Of a stretch of 18,002 nt of DNA, positions 7,662-15,859 are shown piece by piece. The position numbers and the translations under genes are program-made. Source of the DNA: JBBDNV01 sp040877415 (GTDB taxonomy: Bacteria > Planctomycetota > Planctomycetia > Pirellulales > PALSA-1355); assembly GCA_040877415.1 (NCBI GenBank), contig JBBDNV010000121.1, positions 1 through 18,002 on the forward strand. The letters run 5' to 3'. The stretch's first letter is position 1. Every line of letters begins with the position of its first letter. A model generated the notes under the pieces. That model saw only the letters and a list, made by a program, of their open reading frames with translations, did not search any database and was not told the DNA's origin.

Positions 7662-8747
7662 ATGGCGAAACTCCCCAAGATGGTGCCACACACAGCGGCC
7701 AAGCACTTTCTTCTCAAACGATACCTGGATGCGTGGTTTCCGATCCTCGGTAAACACCACGCCCGGATCAGCTACATCGACGGCTTCGCCGGACCCGGCG
7801 AATACGAGGACGGTGAAGATGGATCACCGATCCTCGCAATCGAAGCCGCAAAAGCTCACGTTGCCAATGGGACTTTGGCACCGAACGTCAACATCAGCTT
7901 CATTTTCGCCGAAGCCAAATCGGAATACGCCGATCACCTCCGTTCTCGATTGAACACCCTCACTATTCCTGCTCAGTTCAACGCTGGCGTAATACCAGGC
8001 GAATTTGCAGACGTAATCGGGAGCATCCTCGACCAACTTGAAAAGGAGAGGAAACAGATCGCTCCGACGTTCGCCTTCGTCGATCCCTTCGGGTTTAGCG
8101 GCATCCCCTTCGCCTTGATGACCCGAATCCTCGCCTACCCTCGCTGCGAGGTCTTCGTGAACATCATGGTCGAGTTCATCAACCGGTTCCTCGAACACCC
8201 AAACGACAAAGTTGTGGCCCACTTCCCAACCACCTTCGGAACGGATGAGGTCTTGAAGATTCCCACGCAATCCGGCGACCGGGCGAAGGCGTTGCTGTCC
8301 TTGTACAAGAAGCAGCTTCAGACCAAGGCCAAATTCGTCGGGCAGTTCGACATGCACGGCTGCAAGGACCAAAAGACCTACTCACTATTCTTTGCGTCGA
8401 ATTCACCTCTCGGTTTCGAGAAGATGAAAGAGGCGATGTGGTCAGTGGACAAATCAGAAGGAGGTAAATTCTCCGATTTTGAACCTGGGGCCGGGAACCA
8501 GCCACACTTATTCACACTGGAGGCGCTTTGGACGCAGATTCTCGACCGTTTCCGAGGACGACTAGTTCTGATGGCAGAAGTAGAGCGTTTTGTCGTACAA
8601 CGGACTGATTTCCTGCGCAAGCACGCCAGGGAGGTTCTCACTGACCGAGAACAGAAGAGTGACGTATCTGTGGAGCTCGCTGCTGGCTACAAGCGTCGGA
8701 AGGGCACGTTCAAATCGGACAAGGTGAGCATTCGGTTCCCGAACTGA
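7662..8747 (+). CDS. tcmP: Three-Cys-motif partner protein TcmP
   Basis: This 361-residue protein matches the TcmP family (named for its three-Cys-motif neighbour). It looks like a class I S-adenosylmethionine methyltransferase. ISYIDGFAGPGEY (residues 36-48) resembles motif I, Glu84 in FIFAEAKSEY would be the acidic residue that binds the ribose, and FVDPFGFSGIPF (139-150, with DPFG at 141-144) resembles motif IV. The C-terminal GYKRRKGTFKSDKVSIRF (about 342-359) looks like the usual family ending, so the gene appears complete. A weak ribosome site, AAGGTG, precedes the ATG by 5 bases. The gene is probably co-transcribed with the radical SAM gene. Catalysis and target (DNA, RNA or protein) are not shown by the sequence; the methyltransferase assignment is my inference from motifs. 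Confidence 0.88.
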   Translation: MAKLPKMVPHTAAKHFLLKRYLDAWFPILGKHHARISYIDGFAGPGEYEDGEDGSPILAIEAAKAHVANGTLAPNVNISFIFAEAKSEYADHLRSRLNTLTIPAQFNAGVIPGEFADVIGSILDQLEKERKQIAPTFAFVDPFGFSGIPFALMTRILAYPRCEVFVNIMVEFINRFLEHPNDKVVAHFPTTFGTDEVLKIPTQSGDRAKALLSLYKKQLQTKAKFVGQFDMHGCKDQKTYSLFFASNSPLGFEKMKEAMWSVDKSEGGKFSDFEPGAGNQPHLFTLEALWTQILDRFRGRLVLMAEVERFVVQRTDFLRKHAREVLTDREQKSDVSVELAAGYKRRKGTFKSDKVSIRFPN

Positions 8748-8830
8748 TGGCGATGGTAGACGGCTTTACGAGTCAGTCGCAGGGCGTAGGAGGGCGAAAT
8801 CGTGCTCGCGCGCAAAGTTTGCCACCCGGC

Positions 8831-10402
8831 TCAGGGCGAAGGCTTGCTTGGATCGGCGGCGTCGGAATCGGCTTTGTCCTTGGAAGCCTCGCCGGCGACC
8901 CGTGTATCCGAGCTGGTGCGCCAGTAGGCGTCCAGCACGTCCTGCAGGATAAACGGCTCGGGGAATTTTTCGTCCAGTTGGTGCACCACGTTTCGGTAGT
9001 GCTCGATCGACGCGGCCAATTCGTCCGTCAGGTTGGCGTCTTTCAACAGAGGCGGATGGGCGTCGAGCACTTCGCGCCACTTCTTGAACCCTGCGGCGTA
9101 TTTCTCCGAAGCTGTCAACAATTGCGCGCTGCTGAAGGCCTGGTCGGCGTCGTAGATCAGCTTGCGGGCTTCGAGCGTGTCGTCGTCGGGCTCGACTTCA
9201 CATCGCAGCATCCAGTAGTCGTAATTTACGATGCCGCGTTCGATGTCGATGGCACTGGACATTGCGTCGGCGAACGTCGCCTCCTCGGCGGCCGCCAGCG
9301 CCGCGGCCCGGTTTTCGCCCTCGACTCGGTCGGCCACCTCCATGTGATCGATCTGGGTTTTCGTTTCGACGGTGTACAGCAACCCATACTGAGCTGAAGT
9401 TCGTTTTTCAGGGGGCGTCTCATAGAACGCGCGCTCCTCTTGGGTCAAGGCGGCCACTTTTTCCGCGAGGATTTTTTCGCGCACTCCGGGCGCCGAGCGA
9501 TCCAGTTTCTCCTGCGCCTGCTTCGACTTCTCATCGTAAACCTCCTTGTCGCTGAGTCGAACAAACATGTTGTATTGCGTGGGCAGATCGCGCTTCGAGA
9601 ATTCGGACCACGATTCGCCGGCTTTGCGCCAGGCGTTCTTGGCCACTTCGCCGAACCTGCCTTCCTCCTCCAGGGCCTCGGCGTAGTTGACCAGGCACAT
9701 CACCGGATGCGAGTAGAACAAGAGCGGCGATTCGCCGCGCAGCGGCGCGCCGCCGGCCACGACGTCTTCGGCCTTCAACATCCACTCGCGACCGACCAGC
9801 CAGTTGTCGCGCTGGGACCGGGGGATCGGGCCGTTAAAGTCGTCGTCTTCGAGAAACAGCCGCCGAAATTGCACGTGTTCGTCGGCACGGCCGATCTTGT
9901 TGGAGATCGTCCAGCCGATTTTCGATATCAGCCGGGGCTCGTTGTGATTGTACTGGGTCCCTTCCTTGAGAAAGTCGATTCCCTTGATGACCCAGTAGTA
10001 CCTGTCGTGATAGTCGTCGAATTCGACCGAAATGTTGTACGAAAGGTTCCAGCCCTGGAAGATCCACACGCTGACGAAGTTGGGCTGGAGCTTGGAGATC
10101 TGTTCCAACGTGGCCGACAGGTTGACCCAGTCTTCGGTCTTGCGGTACTCGTCGGCCTTATGCCAGAGCAGGTTGGCGGCGACGCCGCGCATGCCGAGCG
10201 TGGCCAGCTTGATCGTTTCGCTGGCCGGGTCGATTTCGCCCAACTGGGCCTGGCCGAGCTGATAGTCGCTGCGCAATTGGGCCAGCCGCCCCCCCTTGGA
10301 TTCGGTGGTTTCCGGCTGGCTGAGCCAGGAAAGCGGCAGCAACAGCACCGCGATCACGCAGGCGTAAACGATCTTGCGGATAAACCGTTGACGTTGGTTC
10401 AT
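8831..10402 (-). CDS. Membrane-anchored helical-repeat (TPR-like) protein of the ABC operon
   Basis: This is a 523-residue protein. Residues 11-28 form one membrane segment (IVYACVIAVLLLPLSWLS), and the remainder should lie outside the cytoplasm. The body is helical and rich in Trp, Tyr and acidic residues. The segment WVNLSATLEQISKLQPNF, followed by VWIFQGWNLSYN, looks like TPR-type helix pairs. The last 100 residues include LLTASEKYAAGFKKWREVLD and a low-complexity Asp/Ser/Lys tail. Its ATG overlaps the stop of the permease gene by four bases (ATGA), with a GAGGTGG ribosome site just before. It is therefore translationally coupled to the transporter and probably works with it. I recognise it as a planctomycete-type conserved protein but can give no biochemical function. 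Confidence 0.75.
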   Translation of the reverse strand: MNQRQRFIRKIVYACVIAVLLLPLSWLSQPETTESKGGRLAQLRSDYQLGQAQLGEIDPASETIKLATLGMRGVAANLLWHKADEYRKTEDWVNLSATLEQISKLQPNFVSVWIFQGWNLSYNISVEFDDYHDRYYWVIKGIDFLKEGTQYNHNEPRLISKIGWTISNKIGRADEHVQFRRLFLEDDDFNGPIPRSQRDNWLVGREWMLKAEDVVAGGAPLRGESPLLFYSHPVMCLVNYAEALEEEGRFGEVAKNAWRKAGESWSEFSKRDLPTQYNMFVRLSDKEVYDEKSKQAQEKLDRSAPGVREKILAEKVAALTQEERAFYETPPEKRTSAQYGLLYTVETKTQIDHMEVADRVEGENRAAALAAAEEATFADAMSSAIDIERGIVNYDYWMLRCEVEPDDDTLEARKLIYDADQAFSSAQLLTASEKYAAGFKKWREVLDAHPPLLKDANLTDELAASIEHYRNVVHQLDEKFPEPFILQDVLDAYWRTSSDTRVAGEASKDKADSDAADPSKPSP

Positions 10403-12192
10403 CGAGCCACCTCGCGCGTCCGGAACAAGAAATATCCAATGGCAAACACGGCCGCCACGTACGCAAAAGCGGTCAACAATTGCACCAGGATCACGTCCGG
10501 CGGTATATCAAAGCCGTGCGCCACGTAATCGACGTTGTCGTACTGGGGGAAGTTGGGTAACAGGCTCGTGACCGACGTCATCACCGCCATGAACACGCTG
10601 TCGGCTGCCTGGGCGACGTCCTTGGTCAAGCCGGGCTCCATCTCGCTCGTCACGTTTCGCTGCTGCACGATGCGGATGAACGACTCGACCGGCCCGCCCC
10701 CTTCGATCGTGCCCTGTGCCACGCCCAGGATGAAGCCGGTCGACGATCCGAGCACAAGCGCCGCCAAAACGGCCATCATGCCCACCGGCCCGCTCAAAAA
10801 CGTGCTGAACATCACGCCAAAACTGGTGACCAGCAGCATCTGCGCCCAGATGCCCAGATATCCCTTGATGAAGTTGACCGTGAACGAAGCGTTACGGGCC
10901 CGCAGGTACATGTCTCCCTTGCCGACGCCGAAATACTGTTCGCCGTCGAGGCACGCTAGCTCGATTTCCACCTCGCCGTCGGGCGCCAGGTCGTCGAACA
11001 AGTCGATCGTTTCACCGGTGGCGTTGCGGAGCTTGCGATCGAATTCAATCTGATCGGCGGTGGCGTCCTTGGCGGAAAACAGCTCGATCGCGCTCTGGAT
11101 GGCCCGATTGCGCGGGTTTCTCAGCACCAGGCTGCCTCGAATGCCCTCTTCGATTTTTCCCTTGTGCGAGCGGTACACGCGAACCTTCATTTCGATCGGC
11201 AGTCCGTCGGGGTATCGCTCGGGCGTAATGTCGGAAAACGTCCAGACGGCGGCCGCCAGCGTGGCTCCCTCGATAAAGCTCTGATACGTCCACTCCTTGC
11301 CGACGCTGATCCCCTTCGAGGTCGCATTTCCCGAGCGATCCTTGAAGCGCAGCTCGCCGTAGGCCGGTACGCGCGCCGTGAACAAATCCCGCGGCGGGCC
11401 GACGACGTAGGTGACTTTGCCGCCGTCATCGGTTCGCGGATCGATTTCGTGCCAATGGCCGTGTACGACGTTGGTTTCGCCTTTCCCATCGGCGCCGATA
11501 GTGACCTCGTGGCGGTGATTCTGCACCAGCGTCGTGCGTCCCGTGCGCTTGCCCGACGGGCTGTTGGGAACGCTGTCCAGCGAGGCGATTTCGACTTCGT
11601 GCGAGTGAGCCAACACGCGCACCACGAAGAAATAGCTGAACAGCCCCATGATGGCCAAGAGCAGCGTGCCGATCAGCGAAAACCCGATGATTCGCCCCAG
11701 CACGATTTCGCCGGGGCGCACGGGCTTGGTCACCACCGTGTGGATCGTCTTGTTCTTGATGTCGGCCGGCAGGCTGAAAACGCTCAAGAACAGCGCCATC
11801 AGCAACACCAGATACGTGGTGGCCGTGAGCACGAAGCTGACGTAGAGCGTGGCCGGATCGTTCGTCTTGGTGTCGAGAAACCAGCCGGCGAACAGCAGAA
11901 TCAGCAGAAACACGCCGAACCCGACCAGCACCCGGCGGCGCAGCGATTCCTGCACCGCCAGCCAGGCCAGCGCGTTGACGCGCCGCGGCGAGATCGAGAC
12001 CAGATCGCCCAGCCCGCGCCTGAGCATGCGATACGTCACGTCGCCGCCCTCGAGCGGCCCGTACCGAAAGGCCGCGATCAGGTAGCCGCCCACCAGCGCG
12101 AGCAGTCCCAAAATGGCGGCCACCTGGAAAAAGAACAATAGCGCGGGTCCGATCCACTCGTAAAACAGGATGGGCTCGGATTCCAGGACCAT
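10399..12192 (-). CDS. ABC-2 type transporter permease
   Basis: This is a 597-residue integral membrane subunit of an ABC transporter. Membrane segments are seen at about 15-42, 87-106, 117-140, 165-192, 435-485 (two) and 568-591. The cytoplasmic loop SLPADIKNKTIHTVVTKP (140-157) is characteristic of ABC-2 permeases of the NosY/CcmB-like or gliding type. A large non-membrane domain (about 195-430) lies between the fourth and fifth segments and is probably extracytoplasmic. It includes a His-rich part (NHRHEV, GHWHEI) that might bind metal. The ATG at 12192 is the only sensible start; no clear ribosome site is seen. The ATPase gene lies 66 bp upstream in the same direction. The transported substrate is unknown. 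Confidence 0.87.
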   Translation of the reverse strand: MVLESEPILFYEWIGPALLFFFQVAAILGLLALVGGYLIAAFRYGPLEGGDVTYRMLRRGLGDLVSISPRRVNALAWLAVQESLRRRVLVGFGVFLLILLFAGWFLDTKTNDPATLYVSFVLTATTYLVLLMALFLSVFSLPADIKNKTIHTVVTKPVRPGEIVLGRIIGFSLIGTLLLAIMGLFSYFFVVRVLAHSHEVEIASLDSVPNSPSGKRTGRTTLVQNHRHEVTIGADGKGETNVVHGHWHEIDPRTDDGGKVTYVVGPPRDLFTARVPAYGELRFKDRSGNATSKGISVGKEWTYQSFIEGATLAAAVWTFSDITPERYPDGLPIEMKVRVYRSHKGKIEEGIRGSLVLRNPRNRAIQSAIELFSAKDATADQIEFDRKLRNATGETIDLFDDLAPDGEVEIELACLDGEQYFGVGKGDMYLRARNASFTVNFIKGYLGIWAQMLLVTSFGVMFSTFLSGPVGMMAVLAALVLGSSTGFILGVAQGTIEGGGPVESFIRIVQQRNVTSEMEPGLTKDVAQAADSVFMAVMTSVTSLLPNFPQYDNVDYVAHGFDIPPDVILVQLLTAFAYVAAVFAIGYFLFRTREVAR

Positions 12193-12258
12193 GATCGATT
12201 TACGCCGCTGGCTTGGTGGATGGGGGGGTTGCCTGGCTCGAAACTGTTTGGCGCCGTG

Positions 12259-13149
12259 CTAAGAATCCTTTTCTTGCCTGGCTCGACGTCCCGGCCGCGC
12301 TTCGCTGTCGCGGACGATTGAAAGGAACAAGTCCTCCAACGTGGTGGTCGGATTATCCATGGTCATCAGGGAGCCTTGATGGCGCTCGATGACCGCCCGA
12401 ATTTCGGCTTTCGCCGCCTCGCTCAGGCCCTTGGCGCGGATCTCGGTTTCGTCGCGCAGCTTCAGCAGGCTGTCGACGCGGCCGAGTTCCTTCAGCTCGC
12501 CCTGGTGCAGAATGGCGATGCGGTCGCAGACGTCCTGCACGTCGGCCAGCAGGTGGCTGCTCATGAGCACCGTTTTGCCCTCGCTCTTGAGCCGTAGAAT
12601 CAAGTCCTTGATCTCGCGCGTGCCGATCGGGTCCAAGCCGCTGGTCGGCTCGTCGAGCAGGATTAGTTCCGGGTCGTTGATCAGCGCCTGGGCCAGCCCG
12701 ATGCGGCGCGCCATCCCCTTGGAATACTCTTTCAGTTGCCGGCGCTTGTCCTGGTTCAGTCCGACCAGGGTAATCAGTTCGGCGGCCCGTTTCTTGCGCA
12801 CGGAAGCGGGCATATCGAACAGCCGGCCGTAGAAATCGAGCGTTTCCTCGGCGTTGAGGAAGCGGTACAGGTACGACTCCTCGGGCAGGTAGCCGAGTCG
12901 CTCGTTTTTCGAGACGTCAGTGGCGTCGCGGCCGAAAACCAGGGCCTGCCCGCTGGTGGGAAACAAAAGCCCCAGGAGCAGCTTGATGGTCGTGGTCTTT
13001 CCCGAGCCGTTGGGCCCCAAGAGGCCGAAAATCTCGCCGCGACGAATTTCCAAGTCCAGGGCCCTCAGGGCCCGCACCTTTTGACGACCCCAAAAATCGC
13101 GATAAACCTTGGTGAGGTTTCGCGTTTCGACGATTACCTCCGATGTCAT
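12259..13149 (-). CDS. ABC transporter ATP-binding protein
   Basis: This is a 296-residue ATPase of the CcmA/NatA-like group. Walker A is GPNGSGKTT (45-53). GYLPEES (86-92) stands at the Q-loop position, as in other transporters that work with ABC-2 permeases. The signature is YSKGM (142-146), Walker B is LILLDE (162-167) with the following PTSGLD D-loop, and the switch His199 is in MSSHLLADV. All catalytic elements are present. The C-terminal 80 residues (DSLLKLRDETEIRAKG onward) form the usual accessory tail. The ATG at 13149 has a GAGG 7 to 8 bases upstream. It is the first gene of the minus-strand operon with the permease and the anchored helical-repeat protein. Confidence 0.93.
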   Translation of the reverse strand: MTSEVIVETRNLTKVYRDFWGRQKVRALRALDLEIRRGEIFGLLGPNGSGKTTTIKLLLGLLFPTSGQALVFGRDATDVSKNERLGYLPEESYLYRFLNAEETLDFYGRLFDMPASVRKKRAAELITLVGLNQDKRRQLKEYSKGMARRIGLAQALINDPELILLDEPTSGLDPIGTREIKDLILRLKSEGKTVLMSSHLLADVQDVCDRIAILHQGELKELGRVDSLLKLRDETEIRAKGLSEAAKAEIRAVIERHQGSLMTMDNPTTTLEDLFLSIVRDSEARPGRRARQEKDS

Positions 13150-13643
13150 GGCGGATCCTCGAGTTCGAAGGGCGGCGAACCACCCGGGATCGACTATCCC
13201 AATCTCGTGCGGCGGACCGGTTTGCGGCAGTCCGACAGGAGCGCTCGGCCGATGGAGGCGAATGCCTCGCGTTCGCGCGCAGACTCAACGTCCAATACGT
13301 GTCGGCCCGCCAAAGAGTTCGCTGGAAGCGGCCCGGCCACCGGCCCCCGTTCCCCCGTTTGGGCCATGTGAAAACATCCACTATACACCACCGCCAAAAT
13401 GGCTTGCAAGCTCTCCGAGCACGACCGTTTTCCACGGGGAACGAGGGCTCGCTCGGTGTGCCTGACCGTCTTTTTTCAACACGCAGTCAGCCGACAAGAC
13501 AACCGACGGGCCATCGAGTACACTTCAGCGGCCTCATGCCGAACCGTAAGGGTCGTGGCAGCGGATTCACCCGCGGTGGATCATGCGATCGCGTCGGCAG
13601 AGGCGACTCTTTTTTCCAACGGCCAAAGAAGTGTGCGGTGCAG
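13150..13643. other. Divergent intergenic region between the ABC operon and folC
   Basis: This stretch of 494 bases should carry promoters for both the minus-strand ABC operon and plus-strand folC. I found no convincing -35/-10 pair. It is open in the folC frame, but the translation is rich in Arg and Ser with no family resemblance, and no ribosome site precedes its ATG at 13536. I treat it as non-coding. Confidence 0.5.
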
Positions 13644-15038
13644 ATGCCTGCCCAACTGGTAGACGACCTGGCGCTTCAATTCCTGGCCGGCCGCATCGAC
13701 TACGAGCGCACCAGCGCGGTGCCCTACGGCAAGCTTGATTTTCGGCTCGACCGGATGCGCGATCTGTTGGCCCGCTTGGGCAATCCGGACCAGGCGCTGC
13801 GGATCGTGCACATTGCCGGCACCAAGGGCAAGGGTTCGACGGCGGCCATGATCGCGGGCATGCTTTCGGCCGCGGGATACCGAACGGGTCTGTACAGCTC
13901 GCCCCACCTGGCCCGCGTCGAAGAACGTTTAATGATCGACGGCGAGATTTGCCCCAGTGGCGAGTTCGCCGAATTGGTCTGCCGGATTCAACCCATCGTG
14001 GCCGACATGGACGCCGAAAGCCCCGGCGACGGGCTCGGATCGAACCGGCCGACTTATTTCGAAATCGTCACGGCGCTGGCGCTTGTGCGATTCGCGCGTC
14101 ATGGCGTGGATGCCGCCGTGCTGGAAGTAGGAATGGGCGGGCGGCTCGATTCGACGAACGTCTGCAGCCCGCTCGTTTCGGTGATCACGAGCATCAGCTT
14201 CGACCACACCGAGCAGCTCGGCACGACGCTGGCGGCGATTGCCGGCGAAAAGGCCGGGATCATCAAGCCGGGCGTGCCGGTGGTCAGCGGCGTGCTGGCC
14301 CCCGAGCCGCGCGAAGTCATCGCCGGCGTCGCGCGCCGGCTCGATTGTCCGCTGGTGGAGTTGGGCCGGGATTTCGATTTCGATTATCGTCCGCCCCGCG
14401 ATCTGGAGCGCGCGGCGAGCCCGGGCGAAATGGACTTCGTGCACCGCGCGGGCGAAACGCCGCGGAAACTCGACAATCTGCGGCTGGCCCTGATCGGCCG
14501 TCACCAGGCGGCCAATGCCGCGGTCGGCATGGCGGCCGTCTTGGAGCTTGGCCGGCAGGGCTTCGACGTTTCCGAGTCGGCCGTGCGGCAAGGTTTGGCC
14601 GAAGTTCGTTGGCCGGCCCGGGTTGAAGTCTTGCGTCGAGCGCCGGCCGTCGTGGTCGACGCGGCGCACAACGTGGCCTCGGTCGAGGCGCTGGCGCGGG
14701 TGCTGGACGAGAGCTTTGGCGCGCCGCGCCGGTTGCTGGTGTTTGCCACGACGCGCGACAAGAACGTCCACGGGATGCTGGAGGTGCTGTTGCCGCGATT
14801 CGACGAGGTCATTCTTACGCGCTACCGGACGAATCCGCGCGGCGTGCCGCCCGAGGAGCTCGACGCGACGGCCGCCGAGCTTTCACCGATCCGGCGGCAC
14901 GTGTGCCCCGATTCGGCGACGGCCTGGCAACTGGCACAGAAGCTGGCCACGCGCGAGCACTTGATCTCAATCGCCGGATCGATTTTCATCGCCGCCGAAA
15001 TGCGCGCCCTGATCGGTCGGACAGAATGCGCCAGTTGA
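13644..15038 (+). CDS. folC: Bifunctional folylpolyglutamate synthase / dihydrofolate synthase
   Basis: The predicted enzyme (464 residues) joins glutamate to dihydropteroate and to folates in the cytoplasm, the last step of folate synthesis and the step that retains folate in the cell. It belongs to the Mur ligase family. The P-loop is IAGTKGKGSTAAMI (57-70). Further landmarks are LYSSPHLARVEERL, GGRLDSTNV, ITSISFDHTEQLG, AAIAGEKAGIIKPG, GRHQAANA and VVVDAAHN, all standard for FolC. I chose the ATG at 13644 because ALQFLAGRIDYER follows at the distance typical of the family. Its ribosome site is weak, and the frame continues upstream without family similarity. It is flanked by the divergent ABC operon and a convergent small gene. 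Confidence 0.95.
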   Translation: MPAQLVDDLALQFLAGRIDYERTSAVPYGKLDFRLDRMRDLLARLGNPDQALRIVHIAGTKGKGSTAAMIAGMLSAAGYRTGLYSSPHLARVEERLMIDGEICPSGEFAELVCRIQPIVADMDAESPGDGLGSNRPTYFEIVTALALVRFARHGVDAAVLEVGMGGRLDSTNVCSPLVSVITSISFDHTEQLGTTLAAIAGEKAGIIKPGVPVVSGVLAPEPREVIAGVARRLDCPLVELGRDFDFDYRPPRDLERAASPGEMDFVHRAGETPRKLDNLRLALIGRHQAANAAVGMAAVLELGRQGFDVSESAVRQGLAEVRWPARVEVLRRAPAVVVDAAHNVASVEALARVLDESFGAPRRLLVFATTRDKNVHGMLEVLLPRFDEVILTRYRTNPRGVPPEELDATAAELSPIRRHVCPDSATAWQLAQKLATREHLISIAGSIFIAAEMRALIGRTECAS

Positions 15039-15061
15039 TCGCCGGGCAATGGTTTGGGTGC

Positions 15062-15113
15062 CATGCCCATGAAAAGCGTGAGCATGATGGATTAGGCCCC
15101 GGCTTTGCCGGGG
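15062..15113. terminator. Two tandem hairpins between convergent genes
   Basis: The first hairpin pairs CATGCCCATG (15062-15071) with CGTGAGCATG (15077-15086) around AAAAG; it has one mismatch and one G-T pair. The second pairs CCCCGGC (15097-15103) with GCCGGGG (15107-15113) around TTT, a perfect 7-bp stem. They lie between the folC stop and the end of the convergent small gene, so a bidirectional terminator is likely. No T-run follows. Confidence 0.45.
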
Positions 15114-15139
15114 GTAGCGGATAAATCACCGCCGGCGTG

Positions 15140-15367
15140 CTATTTACGCGGCCAGTTGCGCGGCGACCAATCGGCTTGCCAGGTTTCGCGACGATCGTCC
15201 TTTCCCAAGGGGGGCGGCAATTCGTTCATCGCGTCCGGGGCGCCAAGATCGTCCTCCAACGCACTAGCGCGGCGAAGTTTCTCGGCCAGGGCCGCAATGT
15301 ACGGATCGGCCCAAGGCACCAGGTCTCGAAAGCCGCCCTCGCGCGGAAGAAACGGGTCGCTGCTCAT
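15140..15367 (-). CDS. Small conserved-looking protein, 75 residues, unknown function
   Basis: The protein starts MSSDPFLPREGG and is acidic and Pro-rich. It contains a probable short helix PWADPYIAALAEKLRRAS, then the Pro-rich ELPPPLGKDD, and ends in a Trp-rich WQADWSPRNWPRK. There is no signal peptide, membrane segment or Cys. The ATG at 15367 is chosen because GAGG lies 8 bases upstream (15376-15379 on the other strand) and because the frame further upstream codes for an unlike, Arg-rich text. It could be a small regulatory or structural protein. I do not recognise a named family. A strong hairpin lies about 90 bases upstream of the start. Confidence 0.55.
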   Translation of the reverse strand: MSSDPFLPREGGFRDLVPWADPYIAALAEKLRRASALEDDLGAPDAMNELPPPLGKDDRRETWQADWSPRNWPRK

Positions 15368-15453
15368 GGCAGGTACCTCGACGACGGTGCAGTGAATGGT
15401 TCGTGCCACGTGTGCAGTCCTTTCGGGAACGACTTGTCGATATGACGCAATCG

Positions 15454-15490
15454 GCACGACCGGACCAGCGCGTTTTCGCGTCGGTCGTGC
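15454..15490. repeat. Strong hairpin upstream of the small gene
   Basis: GCACGACCG (15454-15462) pairs perfectly with CGGTCGTGC (15482-15490). Inside, CGCG (15469-15472) pairs with CGCG (15477-15480) around a TTTT loop, leaving a 6-to-1 asymmetric bulge. It could be a leader structure of the minus-strand gene that starts at 15367, or a terminator. Confidence 0.5.
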
Positions 15491-15663
15491 AAGTGAAGTG
15501 ACAAGGACTACACCAAGCAATTCGTGGACCAATCGCTCGGCTATTCCCCGCGCTGCCTCTGGGAGCGTTCGACTGGATCAAGCGCCGCAATGGCTTAGGG
15601 CACAATTCGCCGGCCCACCGCCGAACGCGCGCCATGCTGGCAGCCCGAGCGCGGGTGCGGAAA

Positions 15664-15859
15664 GAATTGCAAACGCTTGCAATTGCCAAGCGCCCCACAG
15701 GTTTAGCCCGGACTTCGGTGAGTTCGGCTCGACTGACTTCGGCGAGCTCAGTCGAGCCGAGCTCGCCGAAGTCTCTGCAAGCCTGAGCCTCAGAGCCGAA
15801 GGCAGTCGAACCGAGCCAACGGCGACGCGCCGCGTAACGGGAATTGCGAACGCCTGCAA
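15664..15859. repeat. Possible small repeat element flanked by imperfect 19-bp direct repeats
   Basis: GAATTGCAAACGCTTGCAA (15664-15682) and GAATTGCGAACGCCTGCAA (15841-15859) agree at 17 of 19 positions. The first copy is part of a perfect 8-bp inverted repeat, AATTGCAA/TTGCAATT with loop ACGC (15665-15684). Between the copies lies the compound palindrome. The whole is reminiscent of a small non-coding mobile or REP-like element; this is an inference. Confidence 0.4.
15711..15773. repeat. Compound palindrome with two alternative hairpins
   Basis: The order of parts is A-B-A-B'-A'. GACTTCGGTGAGTTC (15711-15725) is followed by GGCTCGACT (15726-15734), GACTTCGGCGAGCTC (15735-15749), AGTCGAGCC (15750-15758) and GAGCTCGCCGAAGTC (15759-15773). 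The inner A with A' forms a perfect 15-bp stem with a 9-base loop. The outer A-B with B'-A' forms a 24-bp stem with a 15-base loop, and in plus-strand RNA its two mismatches become G-U pairs. The two folds exclude each other. Confidence 0.85.

Noticed and set aside
9440..10528. Plus-strand ORF of 362 codons over the helical-repeat gene
   Set aside because: It is the shadow of the minus-strand gene, which has a membrane anchor, a ribosome site and a coupled start.
13143..13643. N-terminal extension of folC
   Set aside because: It is in frame, but the text is Arg- and Ser-rich without similarity, and family proteins begin near ALQFLAGRIDYER just after 13644.
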